From NCBI GenBank assembly GCA_001692895.1, contig KV748285.1:164360-228359 (forward strand): 64,000 nt of DNA, in the 5' to 3' direction. The notes beneath the pieces were generated by a model. The model saw only the letters and a program-made list of their open reading frames with translations, made no database searches and was not told the DNA's origin. Made by a program: the position numbers and the translations under genes. The stretch's first letter is position 1. Each line of letters begins with the position of its first letter. Below are positions 33,873 through 45,900 of this stretch, one piece after another. This DNA is from Cenococcum geophilum 1.58 (taxonomy: Eukaryota; Ascomycota; Dothideomycetes; Gloniales; Gloniaceae).

Positions 33873-35134
33873 TTAGGCCTTTGCCTTTTCGTTGTTGCTC
33901 GCGCTCGTTCCCACGCCGTCTGTACGTTCGCCGGTACTCCGAGCCTCCGAATTTTCCTTGGCGAACTTCTTGTACATCGCCGCGATGTCCGCCGAGCTCT
34001 CGTTCTTCTCTGTGATGAGGCTCTTCAGCCACTTGTTCTCCATCTCGAGCTGTGTGATCTTCGATTCGAGCACCGACACCTTCTCCGTCATCTCCTTGGC
34101 CGTCTTCTCGAGTGCTTGCTCGCGCTGCTTCTTCTTGACGCGGAATCGGGCGCTGGCCGCTGTGTTGCGCCGACGCTTGTCTTCCTCAGCGGCTATGCGT
34201 GAGGGTTCATCGGTGGCTTGTACGCTGTTAGGGTCGGTTATAGCATCTAGTTTTCGCTTCTCACCAGCGGATTTGTCGAATTGGGGAGATATCGGAGACG
34301 TCGAGCCCGCCGGAGAGTATGTGGGGATATGGTACCCGTTGATTTGAGTCGACTGGAGATTGGACATGGACGGGTCGGCGACGGTGTTTGGAAAGCTGGA
34401 AAAGTCGGGAAACTGGAAGTCGCCTGGAAAGACGGCGACGTTAGTCATAGTAATTGAGGGAACGTGGGAGAATGTTGCGATGTCGCGATGAAATGAAGCT
34501 GGCAGTTGTTGACCGTGATCACGGGCAATGGCGTGCTTCGGGCTTTCGCAGCCCTGCAGACACCTGCGCCATAATACAACCCGGCCGACAGCATGACTCA
34601 GGTATGCGACAAGATCTGTATCAAAAAGACCATGGGCGAATGATTGAAGAGCATGGGGAATGCGGTAGTGCAATAAATGCCATATTGGCGAGGTCCGCAC
34701 ATAAATGCCGAGCCACATGCGATGCCAAGATCGGAGTAATACGGACAATGACAATGGAAAGCTGAAGTACGAAATATGAAGCTGGTAATGCCAATTAAGA
34801 ATGATGTGAACATACCGTTCATGAAATCCACAGATTTGCTATTATTATTGTTGGTGTTGGTGTTGTCACTGTTGAGGCGACGGTTGTACGCGGAAGCATT
34901 CTGGCGCCTCGCACGTTCTTCTATGGCCGGGTCGTAGTCTACAGGTTGAGTGAGATCGGGGACCTCGCCAAGATCAAAGTCAAAGAACTCGGTGTTGGTG
35001 AAGAGGGCGAGGTCATTCTCAATCTCCAGAGGGTCTTGGTTCCGTGAAGCCGTATCCTGGGCGGAAGGGATTGTGTTGAGATTGGCGACGTATTGGGACA
35101 CGTTTGGCCCTCGTCGCCCGTTGTAGCCAGTCAT
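33873..35134 (-). CDS. bZIP transcription factor, CYS3/MetR-like sulfur regulator
   Basis: Two exons, 34816-35134 and 33873-34423, with a long 392-nt phase-1 intron, give 289 aa. The N-terminus (YNGRRGPNVSQYVANLNTIP) and a following acidic stretch (NTEFFDFDLGEVPDL) match the conserved head of the ascomycete CYS3/MetR family. The basic region lies at about 182-210 (RRRNTAASARFRVKKKQR, with the N-x3-S-A-R-F contact residues from N193), followed by a leucine-type zipper to about 245. Family members turn on sulfur assimilation genes when sulfur is limiting and are controlled by an SCF ubiquitin ligase. ATG 35134 is preferred because the family starts at the YNGRR block; ATG 35152 adds six residues. 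In-frame ATG 34448 inside the intron could give a 191-aa form keeping the bZIP. Confidence 0.8.
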
Positions 35135-35888
35135 GACGGTCAAGCCAGTCAACTGGGGAAGCCTCGTTGACTGCCTGGATGGAGTGTCGTATTTCAGAGG
35201 GCTTCAAGACGTCCGCGGATGGAATAAATGAGCGCAAAGCGGTTCGTCAAGATGACTAATTGAAGTGGCGGTCAATTCGAGTTTTGATCGCAAGCAGCAA
35301 GGATATTTGAAGCCGAATCCTTATCTGCCGTTTGCGGCTTTGTCAAATTGCCTTCAATATTTGTCGAGGAGGTAATCGATGGTGAGGTTGTTGGCGGTCG
35401 GGAAGTACAAAGTCACAAAAATTTGGTGGGGGTTTGGTGGTGAGAGACTTTCTCGATAACCCCGCGGGTGCTTTGGTATTACTCGGCGATGACTAGCACA
35501 AAGAAAAAGAAGTGGGCCGGGCCTCCCCGAGAATTCTAGTGCTTCCGGTGAGGGATAGCGGGACAATGAAGCTGAAGGAACAGAGTCTGTCGGGGGATAT
35601 GCAAAGCCAGATGTCAGTAAAGTGGCTGCATCAACAGGCTGCACTGAGGTTGCTTTTTCTCTTTGACATCTCCCCCGCCCTTCGTAATCAAATCAGCGGT
35701 AGCGGACCCCACGTGCACCTCGGCATTGATTAGCAATCGCCTTATCGGGTTGGTCTGGTCGGATTACCTGCGGGCACCGGCATACTGCAAAGGGAAAGTC
35801 TATCCGACAATTTTCCGGAGGTAAGCCCGCCCTGCCTTGCAAGCCCCAATGCCCTTCCGCCAAGCCGCCTCTGCCGCGGAAATCACCA
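35135..35888. promoter_or_regulatory. upstream region of the bZIP gene
   Basis: 754 bp, non-coding, the last normal-composition stretch before the repeat border. No operator is claimed. Confidence 0.35.
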
Positions 35889-36060
35889 CGCCTAAACGCC
35901 TAAACGCCTAAACACCTGAACACCTGCTTTGGCGTTTAACGACGCGTCTGTAGGGCCGCGAATGCCTGGTAGCACGTAGGAAGGCTCTGCGTAGGAAGGC
36001 TCTGTGTAGGAAGCTCTGCGTAGGAAGCTCTGTGTAGGGGGCTCTACATGAAGCTCTACA
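35889..36060. repeat. two adjacent minisatellites
   Basis: At 35889-35926 an 8-bp unit (cgcctaaa) occurs five times with drift, followed by an inverted copy (ggcgttt) at 35931. At about 35975-36060 a 14-15 bp unit (tgcgtaggaaggctc) is repeated about six times with progressive changes. Both lie at the border to the transposon block. Confidence 0.75.
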
Positions 36061-36462
36061 CAAAGCTTCGCACGAAAGCTCCCTGAAGCCTTCACGGAGG
36101 CCTCTACAGATACAATTACATGGATTTCGCAATCCTTGTAAACTTCGTTAAGTCGCTCAATCTAGAAGTTGAAGCTGTCAATTGAGCCTTGATCAACACC
36201 AAGTGGCTTGACGCCGAAGAGTTTCGTGCAGAGTTTTAAATAGCAGCAAGGTTTAGGTTAAAATGCAGCAGCAGCCACCAGGCCGATTAAAAATTGTTTG
36301 CTGCGTTGGATTCGTCTTAATAAGATCTTGAACTTGACGTCGGCCGATTATTGATAAAAGCATTGGGTGGTGGTTGATTGAAAGAAGAAAATTTAGTATG
36401 GCGCGGGAGTTTGTATGAGGATTACATACAAATCGGTGCGCGATCCTAACAATCCGATTAGT
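36061..36462. other. border sequence, no gene seen
   Basis: Mixed-composition stretch between the minisatellites and the small inverted-repeat element. It may include degraded transposase sequence on the minus strand, but I cannot assign it to a family. Confidence 0.3.
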
Positions 36463-36597
36463 GTAACGTGGTTAACGGGGGTTTGACCGCTCCCTGAGTT
36501 ATGACCGATTTGAACTTTTATTTAGTTATTTACCACCAAATCAGCATTCCGGCTAATTTGAATTTCCAATCGGTCATAACCCCGTTAACCACGTTAC
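36463..36597. mobile_element. short inverted-repeat (MITE-like) element
   Basis: 135 bp. The right arm (aatcggtcataaccccgtta..cgttac) is the reverse complement of the left arm (gtaacgtggttaacgggg..gttatgaccgatt), except for a 16-bp insertion in the left arm. Arms of about 33 bp flank a 50-bp AT-rich loop. The flanks share TAG, a possible short target duplication. It is not visibly RIP-mutated, unlike everything to its right. Confidence 0.7.
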
Positions 36598-38200
36598 TAG
36601 ACAATTATTATCCAAGCTTATAAATCAATTATATAATCAGCTTGTGATAGGATCATCCCTTAACCCGCTAATTCGAGTCCTACGTTATTGATAAGAATCT
36701 GGCCAATAGGAAGCTCTTATTTAAGCCTTCGTAATAAGAACTGCAGTAACCTAAGGTTCTTTAAATATGTGATTTCTGTCTATATATCTATCTGTAGAGC
36801 TAGTCCTTAGTATTAAGCCTAGCTAGATATTCGCTCTAATAGAGCCCTCTTATATAGAGTGGAATTTTATATATAGAATAGCCTTAATAGGTTCTAACTA
36901 ACCTTATACACCGCTTTTAGCCTATACTATCCTCTCTATACTTTCTTATAGTATTAACTAATAGGTCTATAAGAGGCTTCTGGGCGCCTATATATAGTAT
37001 AGCTGTTATAAACGCTTTAAGTACAATATTACAACTACTAGGAGAAGAGTTAAAAGCAGCTAGTTAGTTAATCGAGGCATAGTCTAGAATGGAAGCGGTA
37101 GAACTATATAATGAGGAATAGTAACCAAGGTTATATAACGTGCTACGTATTAAATAAGAGGAATAAGAGGAACTTACGTACCTTATATATAAGACGTACC
37201 TTATATATAAGGAGGATTTCTTAGGAGTATGGTTATATATTTAAAGGACCACAGTCCCTACCCAAATAGTTCTTCTCTTTATAGTTCTTCTCAGAATATA
37301 TTAGAGTTAATCTATTAAGCAACCACTCTACTAGTATATTTACGTTGTTAACTATTCTATACCTATATACCTAGCCCATTAATAAGTCTACTATAGTATT
37401 TCCTACAAGGCTTTGTTATATATTTATTACTAAGGTTATAGTAAAAAAAGTTAAATAATATACTACTAAAAGTAGCAGCTATAACAGCGTCTACAGCGGC
37501 GACTACCTTAGGATTAGGTAATAACACTAGTATAGCAGATACTAACTCGCAACTAGTTACTATTAGATAGCTATAGGAAATAGTTAATTAATTAATAAAC
37601 AATAATAGAATACTTAAAGAAAGGATTAATAGAATTAGAGTAGTTAAGGTTAAGTTACCCTTAATTAAGCAATTCTTAGGGGAGAAGTTAAAGCTTAAGG
37701 GATTCCTTACGTAAATACACTTTAAGGTTATATAGGAAGGAGTTAAACTAGGAACGCCTATTGTTTGTATTAACTTAATAATACAAGTAAGTTATATCTA
37801 GGGGCACGAAATACGTATAGTATCGTATGCTCTTTTGGATAGTGGTGACTGTTAATTCTATTGAGGTAGACTACGTAGTCTATATACTGACGCGCTTTCC
37901 CCCCTAATTAGTTATAAGTAAGTGGTTAGTGCACTAAACGTGTAGATACGCGTTTAGTATACTAGGTGCTGTAATTATATACTAGCGGCACTTAAAGGTA
38001 GACCCACTTGTATATAGCCCCCGTAATTGCTTTAACAGAACTATAGAATACAAAAGGAATATATAGGAAATCCCTCCTAAGGTGCCTTCTAGGCTACCTT
38101 CTAAACAGTGCTCTAAGCTGGCTATAAGTCCTATTTACGGTCCGTAAAATGAACCGTATAGCCTTTTAACGGGCTATAAATAAACCGTAAGTGCTCTATT
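36598..38200. other. RIP-degraded repeat sequence with gag-like relic
   Basis: AT-rich, CA-poor sequence full of stops. At about 37600-37770 on the plus strand the frame reads like the start of a Gypsy-type Gag (LIKQFLGEKLKLKGFL); assignment is weak. About 37800-38200 probably holds the 3' LTR of the minus-strand copia-like element, but I did not find its partner LTR, so the boundaries are open. Confidence 0.4.
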
Positions 38201-39646
38201 AGTCTTATTCTACCTATTCTATAACCTTTAAATTAAGCTTATTTGTGTTAATTAGGGGTTTAAGAGCTTGGCATAGCTTTACCTTAGTTATAGCGTCCGC
38301 TAGGTTGTCTCCGCTACTAATCTATTTAACCTCTATAATCTTACGCCGTTCGTAGGCCTAATATAAGCACATTAGGTCGACTATAAGCCTCTTCTTTTAT
38401 ATTATACCTAGTTTAACTATATAGTTATAAAGGGACTTTAAATCGGTGTATAGAACTAGGGGTAATTGCTCTAATTATAGGATCTTCTAGATTGTTAACT
38501 TAATTATAGCTCCTATATTAAAGCCGTAAGCTAGTGCGTATAGCTTAGAAGCTAGTATACTGCGGGTTACTTGTTTATATTTAATTAAAGACTAATATAG
38601 TATATTTGCGTTCTAATTATAGTCCGTAAATATAATTATAAAGCTAATTTATAATAATAGGTCTCTATTATTAGTAAAGGAGGCGTTTATAAATATTAGT
38701 ATACTAAGGGAATTTAGGTCTAGTAGTACAAAAGTAAGTCCTCTTATTACATTGTTAATTTGCTACTAAATACGCTTATTAAGCTGCTTAATATTTTCCT
38801 TTTATAGATCTGTTGCCTAGGCCGTAAAGGATAAATTATAGGCAGATTTGGGTTAACAGATTATAGCAATATAGGCGCCTTTTACGCGCTATGCAACGTA
38901 TTAGTCCTTTATATTTATAGTCTTATAGGTTTCTTTATAGGAACTAGTAAGGTCCGTAGGCTTTGCTATAATAAGCCTTAGGTTTTATGCTTAGCGTTTT
39001 TAAGTTAGCTTAATTAGGTTGCCCTTTTATATAATTAAGCCTCTATTAAATTTAATTAAAGTCTACTTAATTAACTACTCTCGTAGCTTTACTAGGAACT
39101 TAGCCTTTTATAATTTAGTCTCTTTAGCATCTATAAAAGTCCGGTCTGCTAAGAAGAGGGTATTATTTATTTGGAGTCTAATAATACTAAGGCCGTTTAA
39201 TGGGGTATATAGGAGGTAGGGGTTATATATTAACTACTCCATCTTAAGTTTATAGACGTAATGCTAGTAATATATCTTAAACTAGTAGTTTTTAGCTTCT
39301 AGCACTCTGTAAAGGGGTTTTATAACCTATAAAATTATTTCTAGTTGCAAATTAAGCTTAAGGGGTGGTTGTATAAAGATATCTTTACTTAGGTAAGTAT
39401 TAAACTATATATAGGCTTATAAGATATCCCGTAAGTAAAGGGCTACGGGTTTATTTTACTATAGTCTAAATATAAATATAAGTATAATTTATTAACTAAC
39501 TTATTAAATTATAGGTAATTGCGTAAGGACTAAGTCCTTTTCCTAGTCGTTATAAGCTTATATAACGAGCCTTAATTTCTTAAAGGCTTTATTAGTACTA
39601 GGGTACTTAATTTTATTAATAAAGCGTAAGTTAAATATACGGACGC

Positions 39647-39873
39647 TATTAGCGACTCAGTCAATCGAGGTATAGGCACGGCAAAAGGGACGCGCAAGCC
39701 TATACGATTGGATTATCTATAAACGAGAATCTAAAGCTAGGGAAAGGAAAGGAGAAGAAGAGCAGCGCCGTTCGATGTTTTATAAGATCTTCACGTCACG
39801 TGACCGCAATATGCGGCAATCTGTGGCAACTTGCCGGTGCGTAGTTCTGCTAAGTTCTGCCAGTGCTGTAACA
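39647..39873 (-). repeat. LTR (3') of the minus-strand Gypsy element
   Basis: 227 bp, exactly the length of the partner at 53222. The differences I could see from the partner are all C/T or G/A. The part at about 39800-39860 keeps a normal CA content. Confidence 0.9.
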
Positions 39874-42532
39874 TTACCCCCCCCTCCAAAAAAGCCTGCC
39901 CTTAGGCTTTGCCGCTAAAAGTCTTAGTAAGAGAATCTGACTAATTAGATAACTTTAACCGCCGGTTAAAGTTCCTAGATATCTTAACACCTTATATAAC
40001 TAAGAAATTTCTAGGGCGTTTTTGTCCTTATGTTTTTCTAGTAGCTTATTATCTTTATTATACTAGCACTCTATTTACTTATCTAGGTACTTTAGCGGTC
40101 TGGGTTTATTAGGGTAATAGCTATAAAACTTCTAAAGCTTATAGGGGCTACCTATAAAGTTTTATATAGGGTACTAAGTAGGGTCTAGGTTATATCCTTT
40201 CTAACTAATATAATACTTTAATGTTCCCTTTATAAGTTTATAGGCCAGTATTTCTTTAATTTCCTATTTATTATCATCGTTAACTTAAATTAGTAGGGGA
40301 GGTTTATTCTTTTATCTAGGCAGTAGGTTATTTATAGCTTTCCGTAGCTTATCTGGTAAAAAGATAGGGTGAACTTTAATTAAGTCTAGGAGCTTAACCT
40401 TATATAAGTTGCCTACTTTATTAAGAATCTTATATAGTCCTACTATTTTATAGTCTAGCTTACGGCTAGGCCGTTTTAATTTTTAGTTCTTTATTATAAC
40501 CTAGACTATATTACCTATAGTAAAGTTAGGCTCGCGCCTATACTTATTCGCCTACTATTCTATTAATTTTTAAGCCTTTTCTAGGTTTGTACAGGCTACT
40601 TTTTAAGCTTCTTTTAAGCGCTTAGCGTACTACTAGGCTTCCTTATAAGATAGTTTTTCGCGTATAGTCTAGGGCCCTTCTAGTCTTTCCCAGTTAAAGC
40701 TTATATAGAGTAGGTAACCCATTTCTAGTTAAATAGGGGTAAATCCGGTAGAGTTGTGGGGTAGGGTAGCTTAGGCGTAGTTTATTAAGGGTAATAGTTC
40801 GGCTTAGTTATCCTAAAAGTAGTTAATAAAAGGCCGGAGTCTCTAGTCCAAGTATTAATTTATAATCTCCGTTTAACCATCTATTTAGGGGTAATATACT
40901 ATAAAAAGCTTTAGCTTAATGCCTAGGATTTAGGTAAACTTATTCCAAAAGGCTAATATAAACTACGGCCTGTAGTTAGATATAATAGTGTCTAGTAGTC
41001 CGTAAATTTAGTAGACGTAGTAAATATATAGTTAGGCTGCCTCTTTAGCATTAATATTCTTATAACAGGGAATTAAGAATAGGCGCTTACTAAAGCGGTT
41101 AACTAGGATTATAACTATATTATATCCATTATGGTTTAAAGGTAGCTTATAAAAGTTTATAGAGATATATTACTAGGGGCGGTTAGGTATTAAAAGGGGT
41201 TTTAATAGTCCTAGGGTCTTATCTTATAGAATTATAGACCTATAGCAGTTATTGCAGTTCTATATATAGCGGTCAATATCTATAATTATTCCGGGCTAGT
41301 AGTAGCGGTCGCTAATAATCCTACAGGTCTTATTTTTTTTAGGGTAGGCCGTAGAGACCTAGGCATATGCTTCGGTAATAAGCCAAGTCCGTAAGTTCTA
41401 TTCCTCTACTACCACTAGCCGTTTACGGTGCTTAAGTAGTCCACTTTTAAGGGACTATAGGCTAGAAACGTTCTTTGCCTTTTTGTGGTACTCCTATAGA
41501 GAAGGGGCCGTACGGTTTACCTACAGTAGTTTATTAATAAGGTCTAGTTCTATAGAGTTAATAGGGCATATCTTAGCATCTAAAGAGTTTATATTTAGTT
41601 CTGCCCGTATCTAGGAGTTAAGGTGCTTTAGTTATAGTAGCATCTAGGTCCGTAATAAGATCTTCGCAGCCGTATAGTTACCTAGGTCTTGTTTACGCCT
41701 AGTAAGAGCATCCGCACGGTTTATAGCGCCTAGTCTGTATATAATTAAAAAGTTAAATTAAGATAGGATATCCGCCTAGCGTGCCTGCTAGGCCGTAAGG
41801 GCCTTAGTTATTATAAAGTATTCTAGGGCCTTATAATCTAATATTACCTTAATAGGTTTAGGGGTCCCCTCTAGCTATAGGGGTCCCCTCTAGCTATATA
41901 CACTAGTACTAAAAGCTGGAGATAATAGCCAGCATTTCTTTATTATAGATGTGGTAGTTTAGTTTAGCATCTATTATAGTCTTTAAATAGTATATAATAG
42001 GGTACTATTCTCCGTCTAGTTACTTCTAGGAAAAAACACTAGCTATCGCGCTATTTAAGGCATTAGTTTCTAGCATTAAGGGCCGTTTTGGGTTAAAGTA
42101 GGCAAGTAAAGGGGCCGACACTAGCCGTTTTTTAAGCTTATTAAAGGCCTATATATATATAGCATTAAAGTAGAAGGGCTGGTCTTTTCTAGTAAGGCGG
42201 TTAAGAGGCTGGGCGATCCTACTATAGTTCTTAATAAAGCGTTAGTAGAAGTTATAGAAACCTAAAAATAATTACACCCCCTTTACGGTCCGTGGGGGCG
42301 TCCACTAGTTAATTACAGCTATTTTCTCTGGGTTAGCCTTAATTCCGTCTGTGCTAATAATAAAACCTAGGTACTTTATACGCTTAATACTAAATTCCAA
42401 CTTCTTAATATTAGCCTAAAGGCCAGCTTCGTGGAGCCGTTATAGGACTTTATAGACGTGCTCCTTATATTCTAGTTTATTCTCTAAGTAGATTGTAATA
42501 TTATCTAGATAGGCCGTATAGAAGTTATTAAG

Positions 42533-42934
42533 TGTAACGGAATTCCCTAGAAGGTATATATCAGATAAGATAGAAGGAGGTCTCATCTATGTTCTAGAAG
42601 GAGGTCTCATCTATGTTCCAGAAGGAGGTCTCATCTATGTTCCAGAAGGAGGTCTTATCTATATTCCATCTACGTCCCAGAAGACACGGTTAGATAGATA
42701 AGGGGTAAAGGGTTTTACTAGTGTCTTAGAAAGATTATATAGGGAGCTGGTTCTCCTCTAGAGAAGAACTAGCGATTAGTCTCTAAATAGAAGTGGTTAG
42801 AAGNATTTGTCCTTTAATACGTAAAACTTATTCTACCTTTAACTTACCTTCTATTTACCTTTAACTTACCTTCTACTTACCAGTAATACTGTTAATTAGA
42901 TAATTATACATTCCGGTTAGGCTGGCTTCTTATA
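42533..42934 (+). repeat. 5' LTR of the nested chromovirus
   Basis: 402 bp, begins TGTAACGG and ends CTTATA. It contains four tandem copies of a 24-bp unit (gaaggaggtctcatctatgt..) at about 42563-42660. Confidence 0.88.
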
Positions 42935-45900
42935 ATTCTAATTGCTTATAATCCGTTAGGAATATACGGCTATTAATTAACGATAATAAACTATACTCCT
43001 ATACCCTATAAAGCAACGCCCTTACTATAAGAGGCTTAAAGAGTCTCCCTAAAGGAGCGCATTCCCTCTTCCTATAAAGAAGCCACGGCTAGTCCGTCTA
43101 ACCTTGCGAGACCCTTAAAAACAATTATTACTAGGGAGTTATTAGAGCGGTTGCTATACGAGACCCTATAAAAAATAAAGGAGTTAGAGATATAATTAAG
43201 ATAAGTATATTAAGACTACTAAGAACAATTGTAAGGATAATTGGGGGAAGTATAGACACCCTAGACACGAAGTAGACTTAAAGGGGTAACGTTATACTAT
43301 GCTATAACGTTAGAAAAACCTAAATTCTATATAAAGGAACCTAATGAGTATTATAGTGATAGTCTTCGGAACTATAATTGTTTTATCTAATAATGCGAAA
43401 CCAAGTTTCGGCTAGATCTGAAACGTTACTCTAATAAGTATAATTAGACACTAATTGCTTCTACCTTCCTACGTGGCACTATTAAGAGTTCATAGATACG
43501 CTATAAGAAGAAACTTACTATATCCTTTAAATTTAGCGAACTTAGGACCTGGTTAGTTAATTAGGTCCAAAACCCTACTAATTAAGGGATGGACTATAAC
43601 TAGCGATACCACAACGCCAAATAGCGGGATGGTTAGACTGTGGTCTAGTTTATAAACTACTTAGAAGAACTAGAAGATAATATACCCTACTTAGATCTAT
43701 AGAATAACGCTATATAACTTTACTAGCTACTCGCTAAGCTATAGCCTAAGATTTAACAGGCTATATAAGAGAAGGGCGAAATTCCTACCTCTTAAGAAAA
43801 GCTTATTTCTAAAGCTACTCGGATTAAGAGTGCTAAAAGAGACCATCTAGGCAAGCGAAAGAAATAAGACGCTAACGATAAAGAGCGTAGGACTAGACCT
43901 AGCTTTAATAATAGGGGTAGATTCTAACCTAACCGCTCTACAAAAGGACAATATAAGCAGGCCTCGCAGCCCTAAAGTAACACTAGTTAACCCTAAAATA
44001 ACAATAGACAGAGACCTAATCCGTAGGAGGGGAACTGGGAGATACGCACCTGTTATAACTATGGTAAGAAGAGCCATATAAGCCGCTTCTGCCAGTAAAA
44101 GAAGTAAGAGTCGGCCTAATTAGGAAAAGAGACAGCCTAGTAGATCTTTACTCCTTTACACTAGGCTAGTAAGAGAAGGAGGGAGTAAACTGCTATATGG
44201 TTATTCCTGTCTCTATTTAAGTTAATAATAAATAGGTAACGCGAGACTGCCTTATAGATAGTGGCGCGAGTATAGGGTTCATTTCTTAATTACTAGTAAA
44301 AGAATTAGATTTGGATCTTAGCGGCTTATAGGTGCGCACTATTTGAAGCATTAGAGGCCACCAGATTCCATACTATAGGGAATAGGCTTTTTCTGTGGCC
44401 AGCCAAGACCGCGATGGTCTATGGGATACGCAGGAAATGCGCTTCTATGCCGCAGAAATTAAGGGGTACGACCTTATTTTAGGATACCTATGGCTTTGCC
44501 AAGTTAATCCGGATATTAATTGGCCTTTAGCCTTGTATCGATATTAGAAGTCTTAACCGCGTATTATAGTTAAAGATTAGGAGACTTTCTTAAACTATAT
44601 ATAAGAAGAAGGGTGGGCATATACTATATATGCTACTCTTAACACTAAGAACGGGGACACAGGATATTTATTTTTGGATATCCGGCTATACGCAGTTAAG
44701 GAACTAGAGATTCCATAGGAATATATAGACTTAGAGGATGTTTCCAGTAAAGAGGCTGCACAAACCTTACCTAACCCTATATTGGTTAAGTATAAGATAG
44801 ACATAAGGGATAAATAACCTCCTTTTGGACTACTGTATAACCTATTAGAAAATAAGCTAGCGGTACTACATTAATATATAGTGGACAATCTTTAAAGAGG
44901 ATGGATTTAGCCCTTTATAAGCCCGGCAGGGGCACCAATTATATTTATACCTAAGAAGGACGGGACCCTTTACCTCTATATTGACTATTAGGCGCTAAAC
45001 AAGATTACTATAAAGAATTGCTACCCGTTACCCTTAATAGGGGAGCTTATTAATAGGCTATTGGGCGCAAAGATATTTATAAAATTGGATCTAAAAGATA
45101 TATACTATTAAATCCGGATTAAAGCCAGCGATAAGTAGAAAACAGCGTTCTAAATATAGTATGGCTACTTTAAGTACCTAGTAATGCTATTTAGGCTTAC
45201 TAACGCACTAACGACATTTCAGGCCTATATTAATAAGGTATTGTTGGGCCTATTAGACACGATATATATAGTCTACCTTAATAATATTATAGTCTACTCT
45301 AATAATTACGAAGCATATACGTACCATATATAAATAGTACTAGAAAGACTGTGGGAATACAAGCTCTATATAAACCTAAAAAAGTACACATTCTATACTA
45401 CTAGTATTAATTTTTTAGGCTTTATTGTTAGCGTCAACGGAGTGTTAATAGAGAAAAGTTGGGTGGACGCTATTAGGGAATAGCCTTACCCTATAATATT
45501 TAGAGAAGTATAGGTTTTCTTAGGCATAGCGAACTTCTACTAAACATTTATTGTTTACTACTTATAAGTAATACTCCTAATTACTAATCTACTAAAAGGA
45601 TCTAAGAATAGTAAGAAGTTAGGACCTTTTATATTTAGGGAAGCTGCTAAGCAGGCTATAAACCGGTTAAAGGATTTGTTTATATTAGCGCCTATCCTAA
45701 TACACTTCTGCTAGGAGCTATATATACACCTTAAAACGGATATATCCGGCTTTGCCCTAGGGGCAATTATATCTTAATTAAAAGACGGAAAATAGTATCC
45801 TATGGCGTTTTGGTCTAGAAAGATAACCCCTATAGAATAGCGTTATATAACGCACGACTAGGAGTTACTTGCGATAGTCACAGCAATAAAGCACTAGTAA

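Noticed and set aside
35889..35926. Telomere-like cctaaa repeats
   Set aside because: The unit is 8 bp (cgcctaaa) with drift and occurs only five times. It is not the fungal telomere hexamer, and the flank is ordinary sequence.
1..36000. Transfer RNA or ribosomal RNA genes
   Set aside because: I looked for cloverleaf arms with B-box sequence and for rRNA motifs by eye and found none I could support. A tRNA-scan run would settle it.
39019..39219. Open frames in the AT-rich block (also 43847, 44595, 46844, 51346 and 55281)
   Set aside because: Chance gaps between RIP-made stops, antisense to or out of frame with transposon domains.
42563..42660. Regular direct repeats of about 24 bp resembling a CRISPR array
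   Set aside because: The units are contiguous without spacers, lie inside an LTR and recur in the partner LTR at 50000. This is a eukaryotic genome.
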